A stretch of DNA of 64,000 nucleotides from Jackrogersella multiformis (Eukaryota > Ascomycota > Sordariomycetes > Xylariales > Hypoxylaceae): positions 5,072,734-5,136,733 of the forward strand of contig CADCXD010000001.1 of NCBI GenBank assembly GCA_902806575.1, in the 5' to 3' direction. Both the position numbers and the translations under genes were made by a program. Below are positions 35,856 to 47,082 of this stretch, one piece after another; the stretch's first letter is position 1, and every line of letters begins with the position of its first letter. The notes below the pieces were generated by a model. The model saw only the letters and a list, made by a program, of their open reading frames with translations, ran no database searches and had not been told where the DNA came from.

Positions 35856-35893
<38 letters not shown>

Positions 35894-36397
35894 TGTGTGT
35901 CTGTGTGTTATGTGTGTTCGAGGGCATTATTGCCTACCCTTAATCAGCGGTTAAGTCGTAAATGGGGTCAAGAGGAGAGAAGGCCTGTGGCCTTTAGGGA
36001 GGGTTCGATACTATTAAAGAAAAGAGCAGAAAGGACATGATGCTTTTTAAAATTAAGAATTGATGACTTGGTGTATACGCCGTAAATAGAAAATGCCTAC
36101 TCATAATCATGAAACGTAGAAATCACAAGAGTATCAGGCCAAGGATTTTACATTGTACTAGGTTTGGTCAAATATTCCTCTTCTGTCTATTTAGCTAGAT
36201 ATCTTTTATCTAGGCTCGACTACCCATCTTCACATCTTCCTCGATGTCAATCCTTCATCGTGTATATTTCCGTCGTTGATATCCACGTAACCTGGTTCTG
36301 CTCAACCCAACTGTGTATCTAGCTAATCTAGCTCTAAGTCATCTCTCCCGTTTCGATCTTTGCTTTCGTTTTCATATTCGACCCCAATTCTCTTTAA
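35649..36397. other. Convergent spacer with a compound microsatellite
   Basis: 3' flanks of the myotubularin and FRS1 genes. Nothing gene-like; frames here read through the dinucleotide repeat. No TACCTAGGTA palindrome. Confidence 0.6.
35856..35908. repeat. Compound (TC)n(GT)n microsatellite
   Basis: About ten TC units followed directly by about sixteen GT units (one C interruption at 35901). Likely length-polymorphic between strains. Confidence 0.95.
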
Positions 36398-38325
36398 TCA
36401 CAAGAAGACCTCAAGATTCACCTCTAGCGTGCTCACTGGATACTTCAACTCGAAGTTCTCGAGCACAGTAGGGTGAAGAATTCCAAACTCTCCGACGCGC
36501 GCCGTCTTTCCGCCGAGGCGCACATACATAGCAGCCGCGCGGCCGGGAAAGAAAGTGGGCTCATCATCAACGGGCTCGAGCCAGTATCCGTCGCGCTTGT
36601 CATGGGTAGCCGTCACGTCGAAGTCGATCTGCTTCCCGGGCGGCGCGGTCAGGCCCTCGTCGTGCGTCAGGAAGGCCTGCCGCAGCATAGCCATGACGCG
36701 ATCTAGCAGCCCGTGTACCTCCTCAAAACCCGAAGCCTTGCCGTACCACGCGGCGGCGAAATGGCGCTCGTTACGGGCGCGGCGCTCGACAGTAGGGTCC
36801 TTGAAGACGACGTCGGACGTCTCGAACACGCGGATCGGTACGCTATGACCCTTGTTCTCACGGATTGTCTTGAGTAGGCCTGGAAGCAATGATGTGCGTA
36901 CGATCTGGTACTCGGTGGTCTTAGGGTTTGCTAGGCGGACGGCGCTCTTGCCGTCATCCTTGCGGTTGAGCCACGCGAAGTTCTCGTCGTGACTGCATAG
37001 AATCAGCGGCATGACCTCGGACCAGCCGGCCATGCCGCATTCGAGGCGCACGATGTCAGCTAGTTTGTTGAGGGTCAGGGGCGCGCCGACCGTCTTGGTG
37101 ACGGATATACGGGGCAGGCGGTTGAAACCATAAGCAATACCGAGGTCTTCCATGATGTCACACCTCTGAAGTATGTCAGCCCGCATCGGCGGTATCGTGA
37201 CCTCGATTAGACTGTTAGGATCCTGGCTCGAAGGCTTGGCGCTCAGGGCCATCTTTGAGAGGAGCTTGCTGATGCTTTCTGCCGATTCGGAGAGGCCGAG
37301 GCAGCCGTTAAGATAGTCAACCTCGACAGTGTCGGTACGGGACGAGAGGTTAGGCGTTATTCGAGTTTGTCCGTTATGGTCGGATATGACCTTGACGGGT
37401 TCGACGGTGAAGGGCTCGGCAGCGTAGACGGAGAACATGGCTACCATCATGTTGAGAACGATCTCTAGCTTAGTTTTATCCGTGGCGGTACATTCTATGA
37501 AGATGTTCTTGGTGTCGATGCTGATCTTGGAATGGTCACTGTTGATGATGGGTGGCAGCGAGCAGACCACCCTATTCGCGTCGTAGATAACTGGATAGAC
37601 AGGGCTGTCTTTGATGATATGTAGATACCGTCCCAGATGTCTATCTTTCTCGTAGAAGGCCATCAGCTCTTCGCCACCCATCCTCTTGGACTGATTCAGC
37701 GGCGTGAAGTTGATGTCCTTAGGCGGGCGCGCCTCGTACGTGAAGGGGCCCTTAATGGTGTCCAGGTCGTGGGTTCCGATGGCGACCAAGGTACGATTGC
37801 GCGCGAGGTTCTGATGTAACTTGTCTTGCAGAGCGATGAAGGAATCGTAGCTCTTCTGGGTGAACTTGACGTTGCGCAAGATGGCACAGGCGACTAGCGG
37901 CCGCACCTTCATGGTGTCCTCGAGGACGGTGATGGTGTGCAGATTCCCATTTTCCGGCTGGGCCAGTCTGAAGTTGGGCGTAGGCTGCTTCCCCCGAAAG
38001 ATGTTGAGCATGAGGGCTATACCCTCGAAGCAGAGCATGTCGTATCGGTTGGCGGGGATCTCGATCTTCAGCTGAGGGGGTTCCTGTACACCATTTACAA
38101 TGGGCCTCTCCTCATTCTCGGTATCCTCATCTAGCTCGATGCCAAACTCGAAACATAGCTCCTCAAACTCCTCGGTCGTGTATCTATTTGTTGTTGTTTA
38201 TGGGTTAGCGGGGGTGAGATTCGGGGCCCAGAGGTCTGGAGGTGGAAGGGGAGGGGCAAAACGGCGACGCACTTTTGACCTAGGGCCTCGTAGAGGTCAT
38301 ACTTGTCGACGGATATGGTAGGCAT
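36398..38325 (-). CDS. FRS1: Phenylalanyl-tRNA synthetase beta subunit, cytosolic
   Basis: Starts MPTISVDKYDLYEALGQK; a GC-rich intron (about 38184-38273) is followed by YTTEEFEELCFEFGIEL and IEIPANRYDMLCFEGIALML. Later blocks include FTQKSYDSFIALQDKLHQNL, TIKGPFTYEARPP, FIECTATDKTKLEIVLNMM, IPPMRADILQRCDIMEDLGI, AYGFNRLPR, NPKTTEYQIVRTSLLPGLL and VGEFGILHPTVLENFELKYP. These are the B3/4, B5 and catalytic-like core domains of the eukaryotic beta chain. With the alpha chain (not in the window) it forms the alpha2-beta2 enzyme that charges tRNA-Phe. About 610 residues, as expected for the cytosolic form. Confidence 0.96.
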
Positions 38326-40016
38326 CTTCTATATGGCCCTTTCGGAGGGTCTGATAGAGCCTATAGACCAGAGAAGTTTGCGCAATTCAGGATTTAAAGA
38401 ATGAAGTTTAGTAGTCTGAGTCACTCTGTCACTCTAGCAGCGATTTCAGTTGGCTTTTGAGTTGTATGTACCTAGGGTGGTTATAACCCCACCATCGATT
38501 TAAGTTTCGGATTAATATGCAATAATTGAAAGTTATCATTTAAGTATTTTCACTACACTACGTAAGGGTTAACCTTAAACTGATCACGGTACTTAGGTAC
38601 ACAGCTTCGTACCTTCGAGAATTTCATTAGCTTTTCATATTGTAACACCTTTAGAAATTAATATATTAAGTAAGATATTCTTATAAAGACGCCTCGCCAG
38701 TTAAACACCAAGCGCTATCAGCACCAGTGGATTCAAATCGTAATCTGTATCTACCTAGGTAGGTAATGAATGACCTCCTTCCTTTAATAAACCAAGATAC
38801 GGATAATCGCCTCATACATGTGTAGTTTACCTAATCAGCTTAATTAGTGCCTTACCCTTTTCTCCAATTCGTAAGCCGGGAAATCGACAAAAATATCCAG
38901 ACCCTATGAAGCTCACGAGTGACATCACAACTTACTACTTTCGCCCCTCCGGTTTTATTTTAAGGATTATAAGCTATGCCAACCTGAAAGAGGCCTACAT
39001 CTACTAGCCGTATATGATTCAAGTCTCGCAGATTAGGACCTGCTAGCAAGGGATTTATTGTGCACAAAGTAACGAGTCTAAATAGGTAGCCATGATTCTT
39101 TGATAAGTGGTCATTTGCCTAAGTACCTAGCTTATAAGTACCTAAGGTTCCTAGGTAATATAAAACAGACGGAAGGTTTATACTATGTAATTACTACCTT
39201 CAATGTTGGTAGAATACCTAGCATCCATATCAGAAAACACAGTAAATGCATAAAACCGGTAAAGATAAATCAGGGGTGCGGAGCGTACAATGCTTGGGGG
39301 TTAAATTACTTAGTAGAGCGGGGAAGTGCATAATGTTAGGTAGTCATTAGTAGGAGAGAGGCCAGAAAAACGAAGTACCTATGTATAGGTACACACTTCC
39401 AAGGTTACTCGCTACATGTATGTAGGTACGTACCCTAGCTAGGGATGGGACATCCATCATCTGTGGCAGAGATTTCAACCCATTTTCACAACCTGGAATC
39501 GTCACAAGCGCCTAAGCCACACCCATGGATCCCTATTATCTCACAAGCCATACCGGAATAGCAAATAGTGTAGAGCTCCAGCCCGCGTTAAACCTATTTC
39601 CACCAAAAGCATCTTTCTCTTGATCACAACACAACCCGCCCACCAAAGTGAACCTCTAACATGCTTGATGATACCCCTCGATGATCTAATTTAGAAGAAC
39701 CAAATCCCGCGGCGAACATACGGACCTCACTTTAGACACCTTAGAATAAAAAAATATTTTCCGGCGTGTTCAATATTTATTTATTTTTATTTTCGGTGTC
39801 GGAGTACGACCAACGTCGATCTTTGTATCCGGTCCCAAGTCGCCAGCCAAATTGACCCGACATCAACCTAACCTCATTGCATCACATCACTCCATCACCT
39901 CCAACCCACGCGATCAGTAGCGCAACCTATCCGGCTCTTTTCTATCCCTTTCCCGGCTTCGACGCCCAAATAATCTCTCTCAACATAGTACCGCATAGCT
40001 ATATCCCAATCACATC
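38326..40016. other. Divergent spacer between FRS1 and the PP2A A-subunit gene
   Basis: 1.7 kb, no supported gene. Palindromes: perfect TACCTAGGTA at 38752-38761, and a run of AAGTACCT/AGGTAC units at 39121-39160 and 39376-39432. The frame 39100-39333 runs through these units and is not credible. Confidence 0.5.
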
Positions 40017-42304
40017 ATGGCTGACGCGCCAAATGCGAACGATGAGCTCTACCCCATCGCCGTGCTCATAGATGAACTAAAGGTAAGGCGGTGACCTATC
40101 CGACGAATACCACCACCCACCACCCGCCTAGATAGGCATCTACCATATCAGACTCTAACCTTGTCTGCAGCACGACGATGTTCTTCTTCGATTGAACGCC
40201 ATTCATCGTCTGTCGACAATCGCGCTTGCTCTAGGTGCCGAGCGCACTCGTGACGAACTCATCCCCTTCTTAGATGGTCAGATAACGATCCCCGCGCTCG
40301 AAATAAGATGTGGTCTAATGCCAGAATTAGAGTCAGTCGAAGATGAGGACGAAGTTCTCGTGGCCCTCAGCGAAGAGCTGGGCAGCTTCATCGAATACGT
40401 CGGCGGTCCTAAGTATGGCCACGTCCTCCTTTCCCCCCTCGAGAACCTCGCAGCCATCGAAGAGCCCGTCGTCCGGGATAAGGTCCGTATAAATAACCCC
40501 TCGCGCCCTCTCCTGCCGTCTGCTAACGGTTCCCCCGTAGGCTGTCGAGTCTCTCAACAAGATCTGCGACGAACTTTCCCCCCAGCAGGTCGAAGAGTTC
40601 TTCATCCCACTAACCATCCGACTCTCCAAGGCAGACTGGTTCACCTCCAAAGTGTCCGGATGTGGTCTCTACACAACACCTTACAAGAAGGTATCCCCTC
40701 CCGTCCAGGAGCAACTTCGTCAACAGTTCGGTCTCCTAGTACACGACGAGACCCCGATGGTGCGAAGACAATCTGCGACCAACATGGCCAAATTCGTGAA
40801 GGAAATGCCCGCGGCTATTGTCGTCGAAGAAATGATACCCCTCTTCCAACACCTCGCGCAGGATGACCAAGACAGCGTACGATTACTGACGGTAGAAATC
40901 CTCATCTCCATTGCCGAAGTTGTGCCCAAAGAGCAACAGAGCAGCCACGGCGTTTTGCTCACTTCGCTACGAAACCTGATAGAGGATAAGAGCTGGAGGG
41001 TTCGATATATGATTGCTGATAGATTTGAGAAGGTACGGATCTGATCACAATGTCTACCTAGGTATATAACCTGTGCTAACGGCGAGTGATGCAGATCGCA
41101 AAGGCTGTAGACGAAGAGGTGGTCTCCCGAGACCTGGTACCTTCGTTTGTCAAGCTACTGAAGGACAACGAGGCCGAAGTTCGAACTGCTATCGCTGGCC
41201 AGATCCCTGGCTTCTGCAACCTCGTCGATAGGACTACGTTGCTCAACGAGATCATGAGCTCCATCGAAGATCTCGTCTCTGACACGTCCCAACACGTCCG
41301 CGCCGCCCTCGGCACTCAAATCAGCGGTCTAGCACCCATCCTAGGCAAGCAAGAGTAAGATAAATCACCTCGTTTAGTTATAATCTGGGTTGCTAATTTT
41401 TGATAGGACCATTGACCACCTCCTCCCCATGTTCCTGCAAATGTTGAAGGACGAATTCCCTGAAGTCCGTCTACATATCATCTCCAAGCTTGAGCTTGTC
41501 AACCAAGGTATCTACTCGAAACAGACCTCGCATAGTTGCCTGTTACGCTGACATTCTATTAGTCATTGGTATCGACTTGCTCTCCCAGTCTCTCCTGCCG
41601 GCAATCGTGCAGCTTGCGGAAGACAAACAATGGAGAGTGAGACTCGCTATCATCGAGTACATCCCTCTTCTTGCCAGCCAGCTCGGCGTGAAGTTCTTCG
41701 ATGAGAAGTTGAGTTCGTTGTGCATGGGTTGGCTCGGAGACACCGTCTTTTCCATCCGGGAGGCTGCAACTCATAACCTGAAGAAGCTTACTGAAGTCTT
41801 CGGCGTCGAGTGGGCTAGCGAAGCAATAATTCCCAAGGTGATGGCTATGGGCTCTCACCCGAATTACCTATACCGGATGACGACTTGCTTCGCAATCTCG
41901 GTAAGTTAGCCTGCTATATTTAAGCACCTGTGGATTCTGACTCTCTTTAGACTCTGGCTACAGTTGTTAGCCTGGATGTTATCGGGAAGTCGATTCTTCC
42001 TATGTTGGAGAAGCTCGTCGAAGATGACATCCCGAATATCCGCTTCAACGTGGCGAAGACGTACGCCGTACTTATTGATGTTCTAAAACGACTTCCGGAG
42101 GAGGGGACCGTTTATAGTTTGGAGAAGGCTGGAACATCGACAACCACGCCGTCTCCTCGTGCGACTGAGCTCACCCAGCAGCGCATCCTCCCGAGTCTTG
42201 AGAAGCTGCAAAAGGACGATGATGTGGATGTACGCTACTTCGCCACGACCGCAGTAGCAGGGATTTCCGGGATGGGCGGGGAACCTATGAACACGTCGCC
42301 GTAG
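40017..42304 (+). CDS. TPD3: Protein phosphatase 2A 65-kDa scaffold (A) subunit
   Basis: Starts MADAPNANDELYPIAVLIDE. About eight exons joined in frame give about 620 residues made wholly of HEAT repeats: LNAIHRLSTIALALGAERTR, SVEDEDEVLVALSEELG, LLSPLENLAAIEEPVVRDK, ETPMVRRQSATNMAKFVKEM, SWRVRYMIADRFEK, EAEVRTAIAGQIPGFCNLVD, QWRVRLAIIEYIPLLASQLG, FSIREAATHNLKKLTEVFG and IPNIRFNVAKTYAVLIDVL. Family role: holds the catalytic C and regulatory B subunits together. Introns include 40084-40171, 40277-40330, 40484-40540, 41034-41095, 41356-41406, 41508-41563 and 41900-41951. The intron at 41034 carries a perfect TACCTAGGTA at 41055-41064, the only intronic perfect copy I found. Confidence 0.96.
41055..41064. 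repeat. TACCTAGGTA palindrome inside a PP2A-A intron
   Basis: Perfect 10-bp copy in the middle of a 62-bp intron, about 20 bp after the donor. Confidence 0.8.
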
Positions 42305-42799
42305 ATGACACTAAAACAGAACTCTTCCTAACGTGCGGCCGCGTCTTAGAGTGTCCTATTTGTACCTCCCGCGAGATAGCCATCCCGAATTGTCTAGCAA
42401 CCCAGTCCGTACAAAGAGATCCTTGAGAGCCCAATGTTTTCAAGGGTTGTTAGAGTAGAATACGTACGTATCGGAGGCATGCACACGGTCGTCGTCACAT
42501 GCATTTTTGGAGGGTTACGTTCTGCTCATCATTGAGGCCGCATGGGACTTGAAAGTTACACAAGTTTTTCTCTAGACGGTCAGTCATTGTGAGCCAGAGA
42601 GTCCGAAAGAGGCTAATCATCTCGGCAAAGTTGCCCACTGCGTGTAAGATAAAAATAACGAAAAAAAAAGGCATGAGTTTAATAGATCTCAGTCAAGCTC
42701 AATTTACAGTGATGCTCTATTATTATTCTATTTCTATTTTACTGTCATGTCGCTTTGCAGTTGCTACACTCCCGTGTCTATGTTCCTAGTGATTATATG
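42305..42799. other. Convergent spacer between the PP2A-A and EFM4-like genes
   Basis: 3' flanks only, with an A-run at about 42660-42669. No palindrome, no gene-like frame. Confidence 0.55.
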
Positions 42800-43639
42800 C
42801 TATTTTCCAACGTTACTAGCCTTCCTAAAGCATAAGCTGCTGATAGTCTGCCCCTTGACACCGGCGAAGCTGAAGCTGGGGTATTCAACCCTGCTGACCT
42901 GCTCGAACCTCCACTTCTTTGTTTCCTCGTCGTCTTCCCCCTGAGCAGGGTCTTCGAACCAACCCCGCAGTTCCTCCTCGGTCCAGTTGCAGCTCGTGAC
43001 GAGGAACAGGCCGCCGTCGTCGCGCACGAGGGGCGTTATTTTTGCTCTGTAGGACTCGGCAACGCGACGGCCGGTAGATAGAGAGGTGTCGGAGGATAGG
43101 GAGATGGCGTCGAAGGTTCCTTTGTCGAGCACGACATCCCAACCGTGGGATTGGGGGCGTGTAAGAAGGAGAGCGGCAGGCGTTTGGAGGATGTCGTGCT
43201 CGAGGAACTCTATCGGATCTTCCTTGGGCATGCCGGGGTCCGAGGAGCGCGACTGAGCGATGCGCCGCGCAAATTCGACGCTCTTCCGCGAGTAGTCTAC
43301 TCCGAGCATGCGCCCCTTCCAACCGGCATCCCGTAGCCCGAAAAGTAGGGACCCGTTGCCAGTGCCGAGGTCAAGAAAGGAAGCGCTATCCTCGGAGAGC
43401 CCTAGGCCGAGATCGGGGTCGGAAAGGAAGTCGATCAGCTTGGCCTCGGCGTCCGAGTCGTCGAACCAGACGGTGCCAATGTCGGTCGGATTGTGGGTAT
43501 GGTTGGAAATCTCGGTTGTGTAGAGATTATCCCAGCTTTTATTAATTAGTCGAGTGATGTGGCGTCAAGAATAGGGTAAGAGAGCATACTATTCTTTCGT
43601 TCCTAACTCGGATGGCTCCAGATGCGCTGGCTTAGACAT
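42800..43639 (-). CDS. EFM4: EFM4-like protein-lysine N-methyltransferase (eEF1A lysine)
   Basis: Exon 1 (43590-43639) encodes MSKPAHLEPSELGTKE; a 54-bp intron (43536-43589) is followed by YWDNLYTTEISNHTHNPTDI. Total 261 residues. Seen: GTVWFDDSDAEAKLIDFL, SAM motif I FLDLGTGNGSLLFGLRDAG, motif II MLGVDYSRKSVEFARRIA, FLEHDILQTP, WDVVLDKGTFDAISLS and LFLVTSCNWTEEELRGWF. The order and the DKGTFDA motif fit the EFM4/METTL10 family, which methylates a lysine of elongation factor eEF1A; the target is known from yeast and human members, not from this sequence. Convergent with the PP2A-A gene and divergent from the MPP alpha gene. Confidence 0.88.
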
Positions 43640-43693
43640 CGTGGAGATGATTATTGTTGAATTGGATCGAACCAGCTTAGAAGATCGGGTAAA

Positions 43694-44105
43694 TACCTAC
43701 CTATGTAGGTAGGCTAGATTCTGTTATATACTATCTATGTACCTAGGTAGGTACCAGCTTAAATGCGTCACCGTCACCGTCACCGTCGTTGGAACATAAT
43801 TTTTGATTAGGTAAGATATTATGATTCAAGCTTCATCATAATTACCATACCTTAGGTAGCTAGCTACCTAGGTAGGTACATATATATATGTCAAGTCCGA
43901 TATGGTCTACGATACTTCCGAAGGTGGGATGTAGAACTTTGAATGGAGGGGCAATTGTGGCAGAAATTTATTATAGACCTTTAGTATGTATATAGGTACC
44001 TATTACCTACTAGACAGGCAGGCGGTGTACGTAAGTTGAAATTGGCACTAGATGGACGGTACCTGATACATTACCTAGCGGCTAGCGGCTACCTTATGTA
44101 CCTAG
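43694..44105. repeat. TACCTAGGTA-type cluster between EFM4-like and MPP alpha genes
   Basis: Perfect copies at 43740-43749 and 43865-43874; near copies TACCTACCTATGTAGGTAGG at about 43694-43713 and half-units at about 43995, 44060 and 44095. The first copy lies only about 55 bp upstream of the EFM4-like start codon. Confidence 0.85.
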
Positions 44106-44130
44106 AAGGCCTGTATGACCGACAAACAAC

Positions 44131-44159
44131 GGATAAATCGATAAAGTGATAAAGCGATA
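44131..44159 (+). promoter_or_regulatory. GATAA tandem upstream of the MPP alpha gene
   Basis: Four GATAA units in 29 bp (GGATAAATCGATAAAGTGAT then AAAGCGATAA), 7-9 bp apart, about 95 bp before the start codon at 44254. GATAA is the core site of fungal GATA-type zinc finger factors (nitrogen, iron, light). Function here is inference; a simple tandem repeat could look the same. Confidence 0.35.
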
Positions 44160-44253
44160 AGCATGGTTCCATTAAACTTTTCTGTCGTCACTTTTGTAAA
44201 TCTCCAATCTTCCTTCGTTCGGCTTCCTGATTATAGATCCCAATGCCCCCAAT

Positions 44254-46075
44254 ATGTTTCGCGCATGCTCGTCGAGATATCTAACCAGAGGCGTCGCCTC
44301 TCCCGCGCGGGCATGTGCCAGGACTTTTCGACCCCTCCAGGCGCGCACGTTGGCCAGCGTGGTGGACATGCCGAAGACAAAGGTATGGGAAATGAAATGC
44401 GATATTGGGTACTTTTTACTCGGATCTGAGCATGAGAACTAATTCCTGGTAGGAACCTACGGAGCTTGACCAAATAACCAGATTACCAAATGGCGTTCGG
44501 GTGGCATCTGAAGCCCTCCCGGGGTCCTTCTCTGGCGTTGGCGTATATATCGATGCCGGATCGAGATTCGAGAACGCCTACTTAAGCGGAGTAAGCCATA
44601 TCGTTGACCGGCTAGCTTTTCAGTCAACAGAGAATAGAAGCTCCGAAGAGATGCACAAGACGGCCGAAACACTAGGAGGAAATATACAATGCCTTTCATC
44701 GCGGGAGTCCATGATGTACCAAGCTGCTACTTTCAACTCGGCCATTCCGACGGCCACCGAGCTTCTAGCTGACACAATCCAAAATCCCCGAATTACGGAC
44801 GAGGAAATTGCTTCAGAACTGTGGACCGTCGAGTACGAAATCAATGAGATATGGAAGAAGCCCGACCTCATCCTACCCGAGTTGTTGCACATGGCAGCAT
44901 TCAAGGGCAACACCATTGGTAACCCCCTGCTATGTCCTAGAGAACGCATACCAGAAATCGACAGTTCAGTTGTCCGCTTGTATAGAGATACCTTCTACCG
45001 TCCGGAGAAGACGGTCGTTGCCTTCGCCGGCATCCCGCATTCTGAAGCTATACAACTAGCGTCTAAGTTTTTTGGGGATATGAAGGGATCCGAACAGCCG
45101 ATCTTGTCGCGGACGGGTTCGGAAACGTCTATAGACTCGTTATCCTCCGACAATACGGACGTATCGTCCTCTTCACCGTCATCCTTCTCGTCATCTTCTT
45201 CCTCCACCCAGTCACCATTGTCGGGTATAATGTCCAACCTACCTATCTTCAAGAACCTTTCTACCTCCACAAAACGCAATGCTTCTCTTAGTCGCACACC
45301 GTCGATGGCGCCGACTCAAGAACAGATCGACATGCCTTCGCACTACACTGGTGGTTTCGTTGCGCTTCCGCCGCAACCGCCCTCCCTCAACCCTAACGAG
45401 CAGGTATTCACTCACATCCACATTGCCTTCGAAGGGTTATCCGTTGCATCAGATGATATTTATGCACTAGCAACACTTAACATGCTTCTCGGTGGCGGCG
45501 GATCCTTCTCGGCTGGTGGGCCCGGAAAGGGTATGTACTCGAGGCTATACACCAACGTGCTCAATCAGCACTCTTTCGTAGAGCATTGCATGGCCTTCAA
45601 CCACGCCTACACCGACTCTGGGCTGTTTGGCATCTCTGGCAAGTGTGAGCCTGGTAACACGTCAAGCATGATCGATGCCATGTGTCAAGAATTAAAGGCC
45701 CTTACTCTGGACACGGGATTTGCGGCCCTTAAACAAGTAGAGGTCAACCGTGCCAAGAACCAGCTACGATCTAGCCTGCTGATGAACCTCGAGAGCCGAA
45801 TGGTTGAGCTAGAAGACCTAGGCAGACAGGTACAGGTACACGGTCGCAAGGTGCCGGTCCAGGAAATGTGCCGAAAGATCGAGGACCTGACAATCCATGA
45901 CCTACGTCGGGTGGCAAAGCAAGTCTTAGGAGGACTGGTACAGAACCCCGGCAAGGGAAGTGGTTCCCCGACGGTAGTACTACAAGAGGCACAAAGCCCC
46001 TTCACTTCTGCAAAGCAGATGTCTTGGGAAGAGATCCAGGACAGAATATACAAATGGGGCCTAGGTAGACGATAG
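44254..46075 (+). CDS. MAS2: Mitochondrial processing peptidase alpha subunit
   Basis: Exons 44254-44382 and 44453-46075 give 583 residues. The start MFRACSSRYLTRGVASPARA is an Arg-rich, acid-free mitochondrial presequence. Then EPTELDQITRLPNGVRVASE, GVGVYIDAGSRFEN and SHIVDRLAFQSTENRSSEEM: the zinc motif HxxEH of the beta subunit is replaced here, which marks the alpha chain. The glycine-rich loop MLLGGGGSFSAGGPGKGMYS and YTDSGLFGISGKCEP are alpha-specific. A Ser-rich insert of about 70 residues (SDNTDVSSSSPSSFSSSSSS, then FKNLSTSTKRNASLSRTPS) separates the two M16 halves. Family role: with MPP beta it cleaves presequences in the matrix; alpha binds the substrate. No catalytic role is expected. 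Confidence 0.95.
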
Positions 46076-47082
46076 ACAACAAACGCCGCAAGCCTCGCCC
46101 TCTCCATCCAACAGCAAAATACCTAGCAGGTAGGCATCGATCAGGGACTGGCGATATGGCATGACATGCCGCGTCTCGGCTCTTTTCGGCCCTCGTTTCT
46201 AGGTACTCTACACTGTACAATGGTGTATAATAGCCACGACGACCATCGGATCATGTACGATAGAGACTGGTTCACCAACATACCCAACTAATGAATATAT
46301 TTCCATCTCGCTCAGATGATAAAGACGGTGACTTGCATGAATACAAGACCTACGATCCTCAACTCGACACGTAAGCGTCGATATTGACGATGGTATTGTG
46401 TATTATGTGTCCTACACCGAGATTGACATTGTCGGGTATGTTGGCAGGAAGCGGAAATGAGCCCCACGACGAAGTATGACAAACAGCTTCGAGTCCATCG
46501 ACATGTGGACAACAATACAACGCTGTCATTGCACAACCACGTTCAATATCCATGTTACGATCTACAATCGCATGCCCTTGAACAACGTGAACCGGCATGT
46601 TTTAGCTGAATACAGTATCTCGAGGCACGTTTTCCCCTTCAGATCTGATTTGCCAGGGTTTTACAACTATCTAAAAACTCGCCAATGCGAGGGCCTCACA
46701 GTGCCGGATCTCGTCTTCTAGTCGTGTTACTAGATTCGCTACGTAGCGTAATCTGTGCTCGCTCCCGTGTTTGCTTCGTCGTGATAGTTGAGCTGTGTGA
46801 ACAAGGCGGATACATGTACAGAGGATATAGGTAAATACAGGTATGTATATATAGTGTTGAAAATCAGAGAATTGCCAGATTTTTTCAGGTCAAGTTAGAT
46901 GATACTGTAATAATCAGGTGTCAGCTACTATGCTTCGATTTTCCTTCAGCATATATATCTAGATCCCCACTCGGAGAACAGTCTCGAGAGCACGCTTTAT
47001 TATATACGAGTGCCAAACCTTACACTTATTCTAAAGCAGGAAGAACCCCAAGGGATTTAGTTATAAACCCCTGGTCGACAAT
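46076..47082. other. Spacer between MPP alpha and the Cys-rich membrane protein gene
   Basis: Several short frames on both strands without protein features (46312-46721). No perfect palindrome; only imperfect TACCTAGCAGGTAGG at about 46121. It contains the promoter of the next gene. Confidence 0.5.

Larger units (their letters stand above)
43640..44253. other. Divergent spacer between EFM4-like and MPP alpha genes
   Basis: Besides the palindromes it holds a short GTCACC tandem (about 43766-43787, close to four units), a TATATATA run near 43882, and the GATAA tandem at 44131-44159. Confidence 0.55.
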
